Assembly: GCF_000373765.1 (NCBI RefSeq)
Contig: NZ_KB892381.1
Location: 113,321 to 177,320 of the forward strand
Direction: 5' to 3'
Source of the DNA: Legionella shakespearei DSM 23087
GTDB taxonomy: Bacteria > Pseudomonadota > Gammaproteobacteria > Legionellales > Legionellaceae
DNA: 64,000 nucleotides
Position 1 is the first letter of the stretch, and every line of letters starts with the position of its first letter. Below are positions 46,401 through 53,994 of the stretch, in pieces. The translations under genes and the position numbers were made by a program. The notes under the pieces were generated by a model that saw only the letters and a program-made list of their open reading frames with translations, did no database searches and was not told the DNA's origin.

Positions 46401-46508
46401 AATCCGCTGTTCTATAGGTGCAAATTAATTGAGGCCAGAGGAGAGGAGTTACCTTCATTTTTGAAAATGCCAGTTCGTGTTGAAGGCGAAACCGAGTTGC
46501 GAGTGTAG
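43473..46508 (+). CDS. Ankyrin-repeat and RasGEF domain protein, putative Dot/Icm effector
   Basis: About 1011 residues. N-terminal (35-140) ankyrin-like repeats: NRTLFHFLVIHNLPVLFECI, LGRTVLHLIVGKE and RGDTALDTAIINEN. A low-complexity Ser/Thr linker spans about 212-325 and includes an eight-Thr run. Residues about 430-590 look like a RasGEF N-terminal (REM) helical region. Residues 655-900 match a CDC25-type RasGEF: ISLDEFERGAWQK, DLNSLMVISSALDSSPVSRL and PFMGLFLTDLTMSSE. RasGEF domains activate eukaryotic small GTPases and have no bacterial substrate, so host delivery is expected. An AGGAAG ribosome site favours ATG 43473 over the upstream ATG 43443 and TTG 43434. Confidence 0.85.
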   Translation: MGKEIRLTKENILAFIASADMTEEEKYEQLEPQLTLDLLMGPYTFNRTLFHFLVIHNLPVLFECIILTDERFQHCALHTDRLGRTVLHLIVGKEQDHSELLEMVLRTLPVLFNSTNERGDTALDTAIINENTWAIEAILDAKYKLPQLRELNPKLKPASRAYFSDDSKYKNLRMDTGLDVLKVFPAIDPAERTTAPRAQNKLALMFPHLFLRNHSASKSRAGLNDSPKSTGSSPKSTGSSPKGGSSFPQKSEPSLSSSSEMELSRNPFPKTIFKSFPPIVRSGSPLSSSSSRSSNGGSLRTSEDLSMSEGASTTTTTTTTSTSDLAKTALTNSSDLVRNLLNSDVSALERYLQAGREPNITNYLGRPLVIQAFFQAVSACAFGDEQMSVDTQRRFNTILAYADLEHAGTRKKVLKDYLNHRERAREVIQLACISLHQRVSALSTDLVFSLNQKSNAINRSLYDNGLVECYRKSVTKPDFTSIYPGDAAQQELACEIWNLCTLTKKDRYFDKKELSRLILGIQSGISLKNIIRAFIQLFPHFDRYQKLIAGFIVKELILTVNSKAGLETCALTLRCFLEQNIHPDTGLAQDGLQYKELMNELIALKHTFLDHPAVVNYGKLNNWLLYEPTLQVAEECSFDHLVHAALNKPLNDRTGEIKQIAAELRKLSLYYFQHISLDEFERGAWQKDQKATKSPNIVLATKLFNYLSNYFAFIILSQGANNINNSLNFMVELSCELAGHEDGPDLNSLMVISSALDSSPVSRLMNLNAGLDPKDASAIVELNALVSQKGNFPFLRMAISSFPDAIPFMGLFLTDLTMSSESNQILVAADVVAPIFTTILRVKDSAQRQSLIFSTDIFRFFNSEFIPPGNERLDCMSYRIQPFKGDVINLNQIRDYKELFQQLQEHYIDRQLVPVIVFNDTTYPLQRSIQLLLHWVLTHREEHRIAVGELKLFEKMLDKLRNILTHDYTFEPGLCFNPLFYRCKLIEARGEELPSFLKMPVRVEGETELRV

Positions 46509-46558
46509 GGACGCTTACGGGTGAATAAGAATATTAAAACGGATATCGGAATGCATCG

Positions 46559-46640
46559 AACTGTTCCGCTTCCTCACGGTCGCGGCTCGGATTGGATCTA
46601 CGTCGTCCTGAGCGCGTCTTTTGGCGCGTAGGACGACGTG
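46559..46640. repeat. Family A single arm joined to a short-form family C repeat
   Basis: 46559-46590 is one family A arm (CTGTTCCGCTTCCTCACGG onward). 46600-46640 is a family C element reduced to CGTCGTCCTGAGCGCG and GGACGACGTGG around a small loop. They fill the spacer between the convergent RasGEF and YlfB-like genes. Confidence 0.8.
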
Positions 46641-46678
46641 GATCTGGCGTAGTCCGTCTACTACGTATCAAAATCCTG

Positions 46679-47875
46679 TCAAGCCGTCATTGCCTGAACA
46701 GGCTCTCCTACTATGGGGGATTCGTACACATTTTCGTCAGAAGCATACAAACCCAGCATCTTCAGCATTTGCGCTGATTTAGGAGGTAGTGCTGATGTGC
46801 ATTGAGCAGAAGTTTTTTCTATTCTGTCTATTTGCTTCTCTTGTCGTTCAAGGAGGTCACGATTTCGCTTGTTATTACGATTCAACTCATCCTTGACCAA
46901 AGCAAGCTCACGTTCGGTTGCAAAAATACGATCGGCAATTTTTGTGAAACTTTCCTCTTTATTTTTAATAAACTCTTCCAGCTTCGCCTGAAATGCGAGA
47001 CGTTGCTCTTCATCAGTAATTGCTTCGTCAGACATCTCTTTGACGGTTTTTTGAAGTCCACTGGCAATCGTGTTTACTCTTTTTATTTCTGCACCCAGTT
47101 CTTTCCTTACCTGGGCTAATTCACCTATAGTTTTAGATAATTCCTCTTGATTCTGGTTCATCTCTTCGTGAATTTGTTCCAGTTCTTCCTCGTTAATTCG
47201 TAACAACTCTTTTTGCTCTTCAATATTTTCGCCTAGTGAAACTGTTTTTTGCTCCAGTTCAAGCCTAATCGCTACAAGTTCCTGTGCCGTCTGTTTCAGT
47301 TTTAGCCCTTGCTCTGTTAAGCGTTCGACTTGCGTACAGAGATCTGTAACTTTAACTTCCAAATGCTCATTTTTCTCATGCATTACTCCGATTTCACTGG
47401 ATAATTCATCACGGAGCACATCTAATGACTGGATTACGCTTTCCAGAGCGTCAGCCAAATCAACCATACCATCTTTTAAACGGTCTGTAATTTTTTCCTC
47501 ATGCTCGCTATGGTTATCAAGTATGTAACTACCGGCAATATAAGTGGCCAGAGTGAGGGCAAAAGCTACGTACAGCATGAATAGATTGAATGCTATGGCC
47601 AACGCCAGGATGGGTACAGTAATTAATAAACCTAAACCAATTTTTTGCCAAAGGGGCATTTTTGACCAAAATTGCGCTGCCCGGGCGAGTATGCTTCTGT
47701 TTTGCGCTATAGCATCAATGATGGAATTGATGTGTTTTCTTATTTCTTTGATATTTTGCTGAGTGGATTCGAACTGTTCCAGGCTTTCTTTAATTGTTTT
47801 AAGTTTCGGGTTATTGGATGAGTTATCAGGATCCATTCCGTTGGCTTCATTTTTGATTTCAGTGGTATCTGTCAT
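46679..47875 (-). CDS. legC2: YlfB/LegC2-like coiled-coil membrane effector
   Basis: A 398-residue protein. A charged N-terminal coiled coil (about 25-60) is followed by a long hydrophobic block (about 73-120, including GLGLLITVPILALAIAF) and then about 220 residues of heptad-rich coiled coil. It ends in a short proline-containing tail. This is the layout of the Legionella YlfA/LegC7 and YlfB/LegC2 proteins, Dot/Icm substrates that mimic Q-SNAREs and alter host vesicle traffic. Closeness to lepA also fits my recollection of the ylfB location in L. pneumophila. Symbol is tentative. The ATG at 47875 follows AAGGATAGAG; the in-frame TTG at 47908 is less likely. Confidence 0.75.
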   Translation of the reverse strand: MTDTTEIKNEANGMDPDNSSNNPKLKTIKESLEQFESTQQNIKEIRKHINSIIDAIAQNRSILARAAQFWSKMPLWQKIGLGLLITVPILALAIAFNLFMLYVAFALTLATYIAGSYILDNHSEHEEKITDRLKDGMVDLADALESVIQSLDVLRDELSSEIGVMHEKNEHLEVKVTDLCTQVERLTEQGLKLKQTAQELVAIRLELEQKTVSLGENIEEQKELLRINEEELEQIHEEMNQNQEELSKTIGELAQVRKELGAEIKRVNTIASGLQKTVKEMSDEAITDEEQRLAFQAKLEEFIKNKEESFTKIADRIFATERELALVKDELNRNNKRNRDLLERQEKQIDRIEKTSAQCTSALPPKSAQMLKMLGLYASDENVYESPIVGEPVQAMTA

Positions 47876-48006
47876 TATCTCTATCCTTATAGTATACGTT
47901 GACAACATTCAACCAAGGGTCAACAGACCCTGGCGAATCCATTCGATTCTATCGAATAATTTTCAGCCAGTCATTGTTTTTTTTAATCTTCAATAGTAAT
48001 GATTTA

Positions 48007-48048
48007 AAATAAGCGTAGCTATAGCGTAATCAAGGCTACGCCTATTTT
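48007..48048. terminator. Stem-loop terminator (family G fragment)
   Basis: AAAATAAGCGTAGC (48007-48020) pairs with GCTACGCCTATTTT (48035-48048). Flanked by A- and T-runs, it could terminate in both directions; it lies just downstream of the UPF0114 gene. The core also matches repeat family G (58564-58663). Confidence 0.6.
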
Positions 48049-48077
48049 AGTGGATGACGACACGGTCCAATAACAGT

Positions 48078-48590
48078 TTATTTAGGCGTTGACTTGGGCT
48101 CCATTAATCTGTTGGTATAAGCAATAGCTAAAGCAGAAACGATTAAAGTAACATGAATGATAACCTGCCACATCACTGAGAAATTACTCATTTTTGTTGG
48201 ATCAATAAAGGTTCTGAGCAAGTGAATTGAAGAGATTCCAATTAATGACAGGGCAAGTTTAATTTTCATAGCTCCCGCATCCAGATGATCCAGCCATTCA
48301 GGCTGATCCGGATGGGTATCTAACTGCAGGTGGGAAACAAAGGTCTCATAACCTCCCATAACCACCATAATCAGCAAATTGGCAATCATCACCACATCAA
48401 TAAGGTCTAATACCCCTAACATAATGTGGGTATCATCAAAGCCATTCAGATGAATAATTAATTCAAACAATTCACCTATAAAGCGATAAACATAAGCTGC
48501 TAAAATTAAAATAAGTCCCAGATAAAGAGGAAGTTGCAGCCATCTGCCCATAAAAATTACAGTGCTGATGCCACGTTTAATGTGATTCAT
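48078..48590 (-). CDS. UPF0114 (YqhA-like) membrane protein
   Basis: A 170-residue inner-membrane protein with three to four hydrophobic helices. Family features include RWLQLPLYLGLILILAAY at the start, LGVLDLIDVVMIANLLIMVV in the second helix, then GGYETFVS and KIKLALSLIGISSIHLL. Length agrees with E. coli YqhA (about 164). Function unknown. I use the ATG at 48590; the frame extends to a TTG at 48614. Confidence 0.92.
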   Translation of the reverse strand: MNHIKRGISTVIFMGRWLQLPLYLGLILILAAYVYRFIGELFELIIHLNGFDDTHIMLGVLDLIDVVMIANLLIMVVMGGYETFVSHLQLDTHPDQPEWLDHLDAGAMKIKLALSLIGISSIHLLRTFIDPTKMSNFSVMWQVIIHVTLIVSALAIAYTNRLMEPKSTPK

Positions 48591-48768
48591 TGAATACCCG
48601 ATAAAAGACGTCAAAGAGCGACATAGTAATACTTCTCATCCCTTTTGTTAATATTTGCAGCATTTCTGACGTGGAAAAATAAGTTACCAATACAGTATTT
48701 TATACAGTAGAAAAAGGAAATTTATCTCTATAGCATGTGGACTCAATCTATAGAAAGGGAGAGTTAAG

Positions 48769-50913
48769 ATGCCAAGAGTTATACGTCCAATAGTCAGTGC
48801 CGCGTCTTCTGCTGTAGTTCGGGCAGCAAAAGCCGTAGTTAAACCGGCACGAAAAATAGGTACTTTTTCAGTTGATACTGCCCGTGCGCATCATCGCGGT
48901 TGGGGAAAACATTCAGTGCCGAATTTAGATAAATCAGCGCCTGAACCAGGTGAATTAAATGTCTTCGGACAGGTAGCCTTATTTCCGCTGGTGATTGCCG
49001 CACGTGCAGCCTCAGTGAGCGTGACACCAATGGTATATTACGGAGCCAAAGCCACCTTAAAAACTACTAATAACGCAGGTAACCTTGCTTATTGGGATTG
49101 TGAGGATACTGAAAAATTCCACTTCGGCAAGGGCGAGTTGGAGGTTTGGCAAAATGCTTATGGAATAATAGGTCACGCGGCCGGAGCATGTATAGGTCTG
49201 GGATTATCCCTGGTAACCACCGGAGCCCGAGTGGTCAAAAATACCAAAAAGAATGCTGAGAAAACTTTTGATTATATCGATGCAAAAATTAATTCTGAGG
49301 AAGCAAATCCTGATAATGAATCGCGCAGTAACTATGCCAGATTTCTTGGTGTTGCCGGTTATCCTATTGGTGCTGTGACCGCAATTGTTCATATGACTGC
49401 AGACAATAGTGTAGTAACCGCCAGAGAAACTTATCATGATCTTCTTGCTAAAGCAGGCCTCAAACAACATGAGAAAGATCATAAACAGCGAACTCCAGTA
49501 GCTGTATTTCTGGGCAGGGCTGGCGCTCCGGTTGGCGGAGCCATCGGTGTGGCCTATCTGGCTGGCAGAGGATTATATAAAGGGATTAAAGCGGTTAAAC
49601 CAGTATTGGTAAATTCTGGAATAACCTTTATTCAGATTCAAAAGAGGGTTACTAACGTAGCGCTTACTGATTTTAACGACACCATTGCCAATGACAGTCG
49701 CGATTTTAAAGAAATATACGGTTTTGGTGTTTTGGGTTTTATGGGCGGTGTTGCTTTTTCGCCGGTTACTTTAGTGGGTAGTTTATTCCTCCGCGGTGTT
49801 AAGGAAAATGGCCTTTCCTATACTGAGGCTGATGAAAAGTTCAGCAAAGACTATGATGGGAAGCCTTCTTATCCTGATAGAGGTTTCATGCTTACCTATG
49901 TAGTAGGTGGTTTCGGGTATGCTTCAGGAGTAGCACTAAGTAAAATAATAAATGCTGATATATTAGGGAATAGCAAAAAGCGTTTTATTAACATAAATGC
50001 GGCATTGATAAATCCGGTATTAAGTAAGCCAATAACCAAAGAAACCTGGTCTGAGGACAGCACTAAAAAGGACAAATACCTGGCCAGCATACCAGGTGCT
50101 GTACTTGCGGCAGTTACCGTTCCTGCTTTTTATAGTGTCTGGGTTACCGGTAATAGTATTAAATCTACATTTAAATCAGGCAGTTCAATGGTCAATGGAG
50201 CCATAGGTCGTCGTTTGTTAGGTGGAATAGCCAGTGATGAGCGCAAAACAATTAATAAAGTCCTGGGAGCGGGCGGTTATGTTGGCGCTGTACTGTTTAT
50301 ATTGCCAGTTACTGGCAGTGTTTTTGTAGTCAGAAAGGTGGCTGAAGGGGCATTGCTGGCAATGGCTGTTGGTTTGTCTCCTGCTGTAGCTGTATACAAA
50401 TACAAACATGATAAGCCAGTGTTTGAAAACGCGGAAGAATTCCAGAAGTTTCAGAACATTTATCACATGCTTAGTGCAGGAGGTAATCTTCCAGAAGGTG
50501 CACGAATAGAAGATCATGCGTATACTCATGAAAGCAGACTTTCTAAATTGAGGCATATTCTGAGTCTTAATGATGACTCGTTAACTGAAGATGTCCTTAA
50601 CGCTTTGTTAAAAGCACGTAAAAAATACAGTGGTGATGACCAGGCTTTCTCTAATAGCAGTGAGTTTAGTGCGGCAATCAGAAAAGTGAAGAAGAGCCAC
50701 AGATTTGAGCCCACAGATCAGATTATTAAAGATATTTCTAATTTTATCAAAGCGTATTTACGGGATGAAGTTCATGCTGTTCCTGTCAATTTATATGCTA
50801 ATGAATTAGGTGAGTTTGGAGTTTTCAAGGGTAAAAGTCGCAAAGCCTCCGAGAAATTAATTTATCCGGAAGAAGTTAACGCAAATGAACAACCCGTTGC
50901 AACTATGAACTAA
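48769..50913 (+). CDS. Large protein with repeated glycine-rich membrane-like segments
   Basis: A 714-residue protein not recognised by name. Six hydrophobic Gly/Ala-rich segments recur about every 55-70 residues, for example YGIIGHAAGACIGLGLSL (about 131), FLGVAGYPIGAVTAIVHM (192), FLGRAGAPVGGAIGVAYL (247), GFGVLGFMGGVAFSPVTL (317) and VLGAGGYVGAVLFILPV. They alternate with basic amphipathic stretches. Glycine-zipper motifs of this kind insert into membranes or oligomerise. The last 180 residues are soluble and charged. The N-terminus is very basic. AAGGGAGAG ribosome site before the ATG. Possibly a Dot/Icm substrate (inference). Confidence 0.75.
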   Translation: MPRVIRPIVSAASSAVVRAAKAVVKPARKIGTFSVDTARAHHRGWGKHSVPNLDKSAPEPGELNVFGQVALFPLVIAARAASVSVTPMVYYGAKATLKTTNNAGNLAYWDCEDTEKFHFGKGELEVWQNAYGIIGHAAGACIGLGLSLVTTGARVVKNTKKNAEKTFDYIDAKINSEEANPDNESRSNYARFLGVAGYPIGAVTAIVHMTADNSVVTARETYHDLLAKAGLKQHEKDHKQRTPVAVFLGRAGAPVGGAIGVAYLAGRGLYKGIKAVKPVLVNSGITFIQIQKRVTNVALTDFNDTIANDSRDFKEIYGFGVLGFMGGVAFSPVTLVGSLFLRGVKENGLSYTEADEKFSKDYDGKPSYPDRGFMLTYVVGGFGYASGVALSKIINADILGNSKKRFININAALINPVLSKPITKETWSEDSTKKDKYLASIPGAVLAAVTVPAFYSVWVTGNSIKSTFKSGSSMVNGAIGRRLLGGIASDERKTINKVLGAGGYVGAVLFILPVTGSVFVVRKVAEGALLAMAVGLSPAVAVYKYKHDKPVFENAEEFQKFQNIYHMLSAGGNLPEGARIEDHAYTHESRLSKLRHILSLNDDSLTEDVLNALLKARKKYSGDDQAFSNSSEFSAAIRKVKKSHRFEPTDQIIKDISNFIKAYLRDEVHAVPVNLYANELGEFGVFKGKSRKASEKLIYPEEVNANEQPVATMN

Positions 50914-50938
50914 ACCATGGACACCGAGACTTGGGTTT

Positions 50939-51014
50939 GTAGCCTGTATTAGCGGAGCGTAATACAGGATCGAAGTGGTAATTTCCCGTATTACGCTTCG
51001 CTAATACGGGCTAC
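50939..51014. repeat. Family D repeat, copy 6
   Basis: Inverted repeat, GTAGCCTGTATTAGCGGAGC against GCTTCGCTAATACGGGCTAC, between the convergent 714-residue gene and the TMEM43-like gene. Confidence 0.9.
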
Positions 51015-51065
51015 GACACGGTGCCATTCCGGGACTGGATCTACGACGTGATTCTGGGATAAACG

Positions 51066-52244
51066 CTAAGGCGATCCATCTAATGTCTCAGTCGGTGGTG
51101 GTGGCGGAAGTTTTTTGGAACGCATTTTTATCAATAAATAACTCACAATGGCGGCAACGGCTATCAAGCCAAAAGACAATAAAGGCCTGGTGAAAAACCA
51201 GGCAATAGCTGTTGCAACTATCCATACACATAGCCCGCAAAGAAAGGCGATAAATCCGGTACCGAAATTAACAATGCTGCCTAAAAATGGAATAACATCT
51301 GCCAGAACAACTAAGGGGTTCAGAATGAGCGAAAATCCGGCGAAGAGCATAATGAAACTGACCAGTCGTAAAATCCAGGTTATCATTTTATTTTCTGATT
51401 GTGCCTCTGCAATCATTTGCTCTGGAGAGTGTATTCCCGTGGACAATAACATTACTGTTTCCCCGGCAGGTGCGAGATAGGCTTGCAGGGTGGTTCCGGT
51501 TTGTTGCGCAATAATGCTGACATCCTGAGGGTAAACAGCGCTGAGGCTAATGCGCAAGTCTCCGGTTTGTGGGTTTTGGGCATCTTTACCCAGATACAAC
51601 TCATCATTCATGAGCGTAACCGGCTTATTTAATTCGGTATGCAATGATTCTTTATTTACTTTTGATAAGTCTACAGGCTGGCTTATATTGATCTGGGTAA
51701 TTAAGGTATCTGGCAGGGTAAAATCACCCAGGGTTACTGTTGGAGCGTATTGGGTTTGAGACTGAATGGGCATGGCGGCAGGGTTCTGGTGTCCTTCAGG
51801 GTCTCTGAAATTGACACTGTTAATAAGGCTTCCTGACCAGACCTTGCTGTAGGTATAGGTTTTGGTTTGTTTTTCTGAACCGCCCAATTGTGATTCAGTT
51901 TTGGTTTCTGTTTTTTCTTGCCATTGATACATTTCTACTTTGCGCTTGAGGCTAATGGCGGTTACTGTCACACCTAACTGGGAGTCGGTTAATTGATCTT
52001 GTGTCGAAGCCTGGCCATTTAAATAGACAACTTTTAAATTATTTTCCTGATTGATTGGGGAGTCAGGGACAGAGATGACGACTTTCTGCGTTTGTGCAAG
52101 CGATTGAGCTGTATGCAGGCTGTGTTTTTCATTCCAGAAAATGAGCACTACAGCACCTATAATCATGCCAATCCCAATGAGAATTCCAATAAGAGCATCT
52201 TTTAAGCGGCTTAACCATGAACGAGTTGTTATTTCTTCTGTCAC
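51066..52244 (-). CDS. TMEM43-like membrane protein
   Basis: A 392-residue protein of the TMEM43 (LUMA) family. One N-terminal membrane helix is followed by the family block IFWNEKHSLHTAQSL, a large extracytoplasmic beta-rich domain (about 55-270), and three to four closely spaced C-terminal helices, the last near FFTRPLLSFGLIAVAAIVSY. Bacterial members have no established role; the eukaryotic protein is in the endoplasmic reticulum and nuclear envelope. I prefer the GTG at 52244, which has CAGGAG nine bases upstream, over the TTG at 52265. Confidence 0.9.
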   Translation of the reverse strand: MTEEITTRSWLSRLKDALIGILIGIGMIIGAVVLIFWNEKHSLHTAQSLAQTQKVVISVPDSPINQENNLKVVYLNGQASTQDQLTDSQLGVTVTAISLKRKVEMYQWQEKTETKTESQLGGSEKQTKTYTYSKVWSGSLINSVNFRDPEGHQNPAAMPIQSQTQYAPTVTLGDFTLPDTLITQINISQPVDLSKVNKESLHTELNKPVTLMNDELYLGKDAQNPQTGDLRISLSAVYPQDVSIIAQQTGTTLQAYLAPAGETVMLLSTGIHSPEQMIAEAQSENKMITWILRLVSFIMLFAGFSLILNPLVVLADVIPFLGSIVNFGTGFIAFLCGLCVWIVATAIAWFFTRPLLSFGLIAVAAIVSYLLIKMRSKKLPPPPPTETLDGSP

Positions 52245-52315
52245 GACATGGCACTCCTGTATCAAGTTGTTCCACCAGTTATCTTAAATAATAGCCGGTA
52301 TTTTTTAAAAAGTTC

Positions 52316-53740
52316 TTAATTAAAATTACATTGGCTTAAATGAATTAACCGGCTTTTACTTGTGTATTTGTTAACACACCAGACCAGCAAGAATAAAGGT
52401 AGGCCTATGTAAGAAATAAGCAGCTCCTGCCAGCTCAGTTCCTGATGAAGATAGGCAAAGATATTATGGCCGGCAATGATAAAAATACATAAGGCAAACA
52501 CTGCTAATGGGACAAAAGGATAACCTTTGGCTATATAGGGCAATGAGGCCAAATCTTTCCCTTGGTGAATGTAGGCTTTACGGAAGCGATAATGGCTAAT
52601 CGCAATCCCCATCCAGGCTATAAATCCTGCTAAACCACCTGCATTCACCAGCCAGAGATAGATAGAATCATGGCCAAAGACCGAGGTCAGAAAAGCAATA
52701 AAGGAAATACTGCCTGTTGCTGCCAGGGCATAAAGAGGTACTCCTTTTTTATTTACCTGGGAAAAGCGAGCAGGAATATGCCCTTGACTGGCTAAAAACC
52801 AGAGCATTCTGCTGGCTACATACATTCCTGAGTTAGCTGTGGAAAGAATGGCAATCAATATGACCGCGTTCATAATATAGGCTGCTGTCTTCAGATCAAA
52901 AAGAGCAAATGCCTGAGTAAATGGGCTCATCATAATGTCATTGTTCATGTTCTCTGCTGAGGTGTAAGGAACGAGAAAACCAATTATCAGTAACGACAGG
53001 ACGAAGAACAGAAAAATCCGCCAGAACACCATTTTAATCGCTTTGGGAACCGTTTCTGCCGGGTTTTTACTTTCCCCTGCGGCGATTCCTATGAGTTCAG
53101 TGCCCTGAAATGAGAATCCTGCCAACATAATGGCACTGAATATCCCTACCCAGCCATTATGGAAGGGAGCATCACCGATACGCCAGTTAGCAAAGCCTAC
53201 AGAATGATGGGAGGTAATGCCAATGATCATTGCAAAACCCAGGATAATGAACAGGCCGATGACGCTGATTTTAATTACAGAAAACCAATATTCAATTTCA
53301 CCAAACACTTTAGTCGAGATGGCATTAAAACCAAGAATCAATAAGAGAAAAGCACCCGACCAAAGCCACCCTGGGCTGTGAGGAAACCAAAATTGCATTA
53401 AGATAGAGGATGCTGCTATTTCTGCAGCAATAGTGATTGCCCAGCTGTACCAGTAATTCCAGCCTAATGCATAGCCAAAAGAAGGGTCTATGAATTGGGC
53501 AGCATAATGATAAAAGGAGCCGGAGGAGGGCATAAAGGCAGCCATTTCACCCAGACTGGTCATCAGAAAATAAATCAGGATCCCCATGAACAGGTAGGCC
53601 AGTAATGTCCCTCCAGGGCCTGCTTTGGAAAGGACATTACCACTGGCCAGAAAGATTCCTGTGCCGACAGAGCCTCCAAGAGTAATCATTCCCAGTAAAC
53701 GACTGTCCAGGTTTTTCTGGAGCGAATTATCAGCATTCAT
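52316..53740 (-). CDS. Amino-acid permease (APC superfamily)
   Basis: A 474-residue inner-membrane transporter with 12 hydrophobic helices. APC signatures are GMITLGGSVGTGIFLASG (helix 1), KAGPGGTLLAYLFMGILIYF, LGWNYWYSWA and the region FSFQGTELIGIAAGESKNP, typical of LysP/GabP/AnsP-type permeases. It probably imports an amino acid by proton symport; the substrate cannot be fixed. The ATG at 53740 follows AAGGATG. The spacer 53741-53994 has only a fragment of a family E arm near 53867. Confidence 0.92.
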   Translation of the reverse strand: MNADNSLQKNLDSRLLGMITLGGSVGTGIFLASGNVLSKAGPGGTLLAYLFMGILIYFLMTSLGEMAAFMPSSGSFYHYAAQFIDPSFGYALGWNYWYSWAITIAAEIAASSILMQFWFPHSPGWLWSGAFLLLILGFNAISTKVFGEIEYWFSVIKISVIGLFIILGFAMIIGITSHHSVGFANWRIGDAPFHNGWVGIFSAIMLAGFSFQGTELIGIAAGESKNPAETVPKAIKMVFWRIFLFFVLSLLIIGFLVPYTSAENMNNDIMMSPFTQAFALFDLKTAAYIMNAVILIAILSTANSGMYVASRMLWFLASQGHIPARFSQVNKKGVPLYALAATGSISFIAFLTSVFGHDSIYLWLVNAGGLAGFIAWMGIAISHYRFRKAYIHQGKDLASLPYIAKGYPFVPLAVFALCIFIIAGHNIFAYLHQELSWQELLISYIGLPLFLLVWCVNKYTSKSRLIHLSQCNFN

Positions 53741-53994
53741 TAAACATCCTTTTTTTCTGTTCTGCATTCATTGCAGATGGAATAGTGCACGAATCGACCA
53801 GAAACGCTCACTGATTGTCATAATATATTGAAGCCAGCGTTTATTGTACAGACGTAAAGAGGTACCTTAACTTAATGGCAGTGACGTAAGGGAGGTAATT
53901 CAATTTATTCTTTCATAAAATGCTTAAATATATTACAATTAGGCGCTATTTTTGAGCAAAAGTGTTTCCATGCATGATTTAAGGGCTTGTCACG

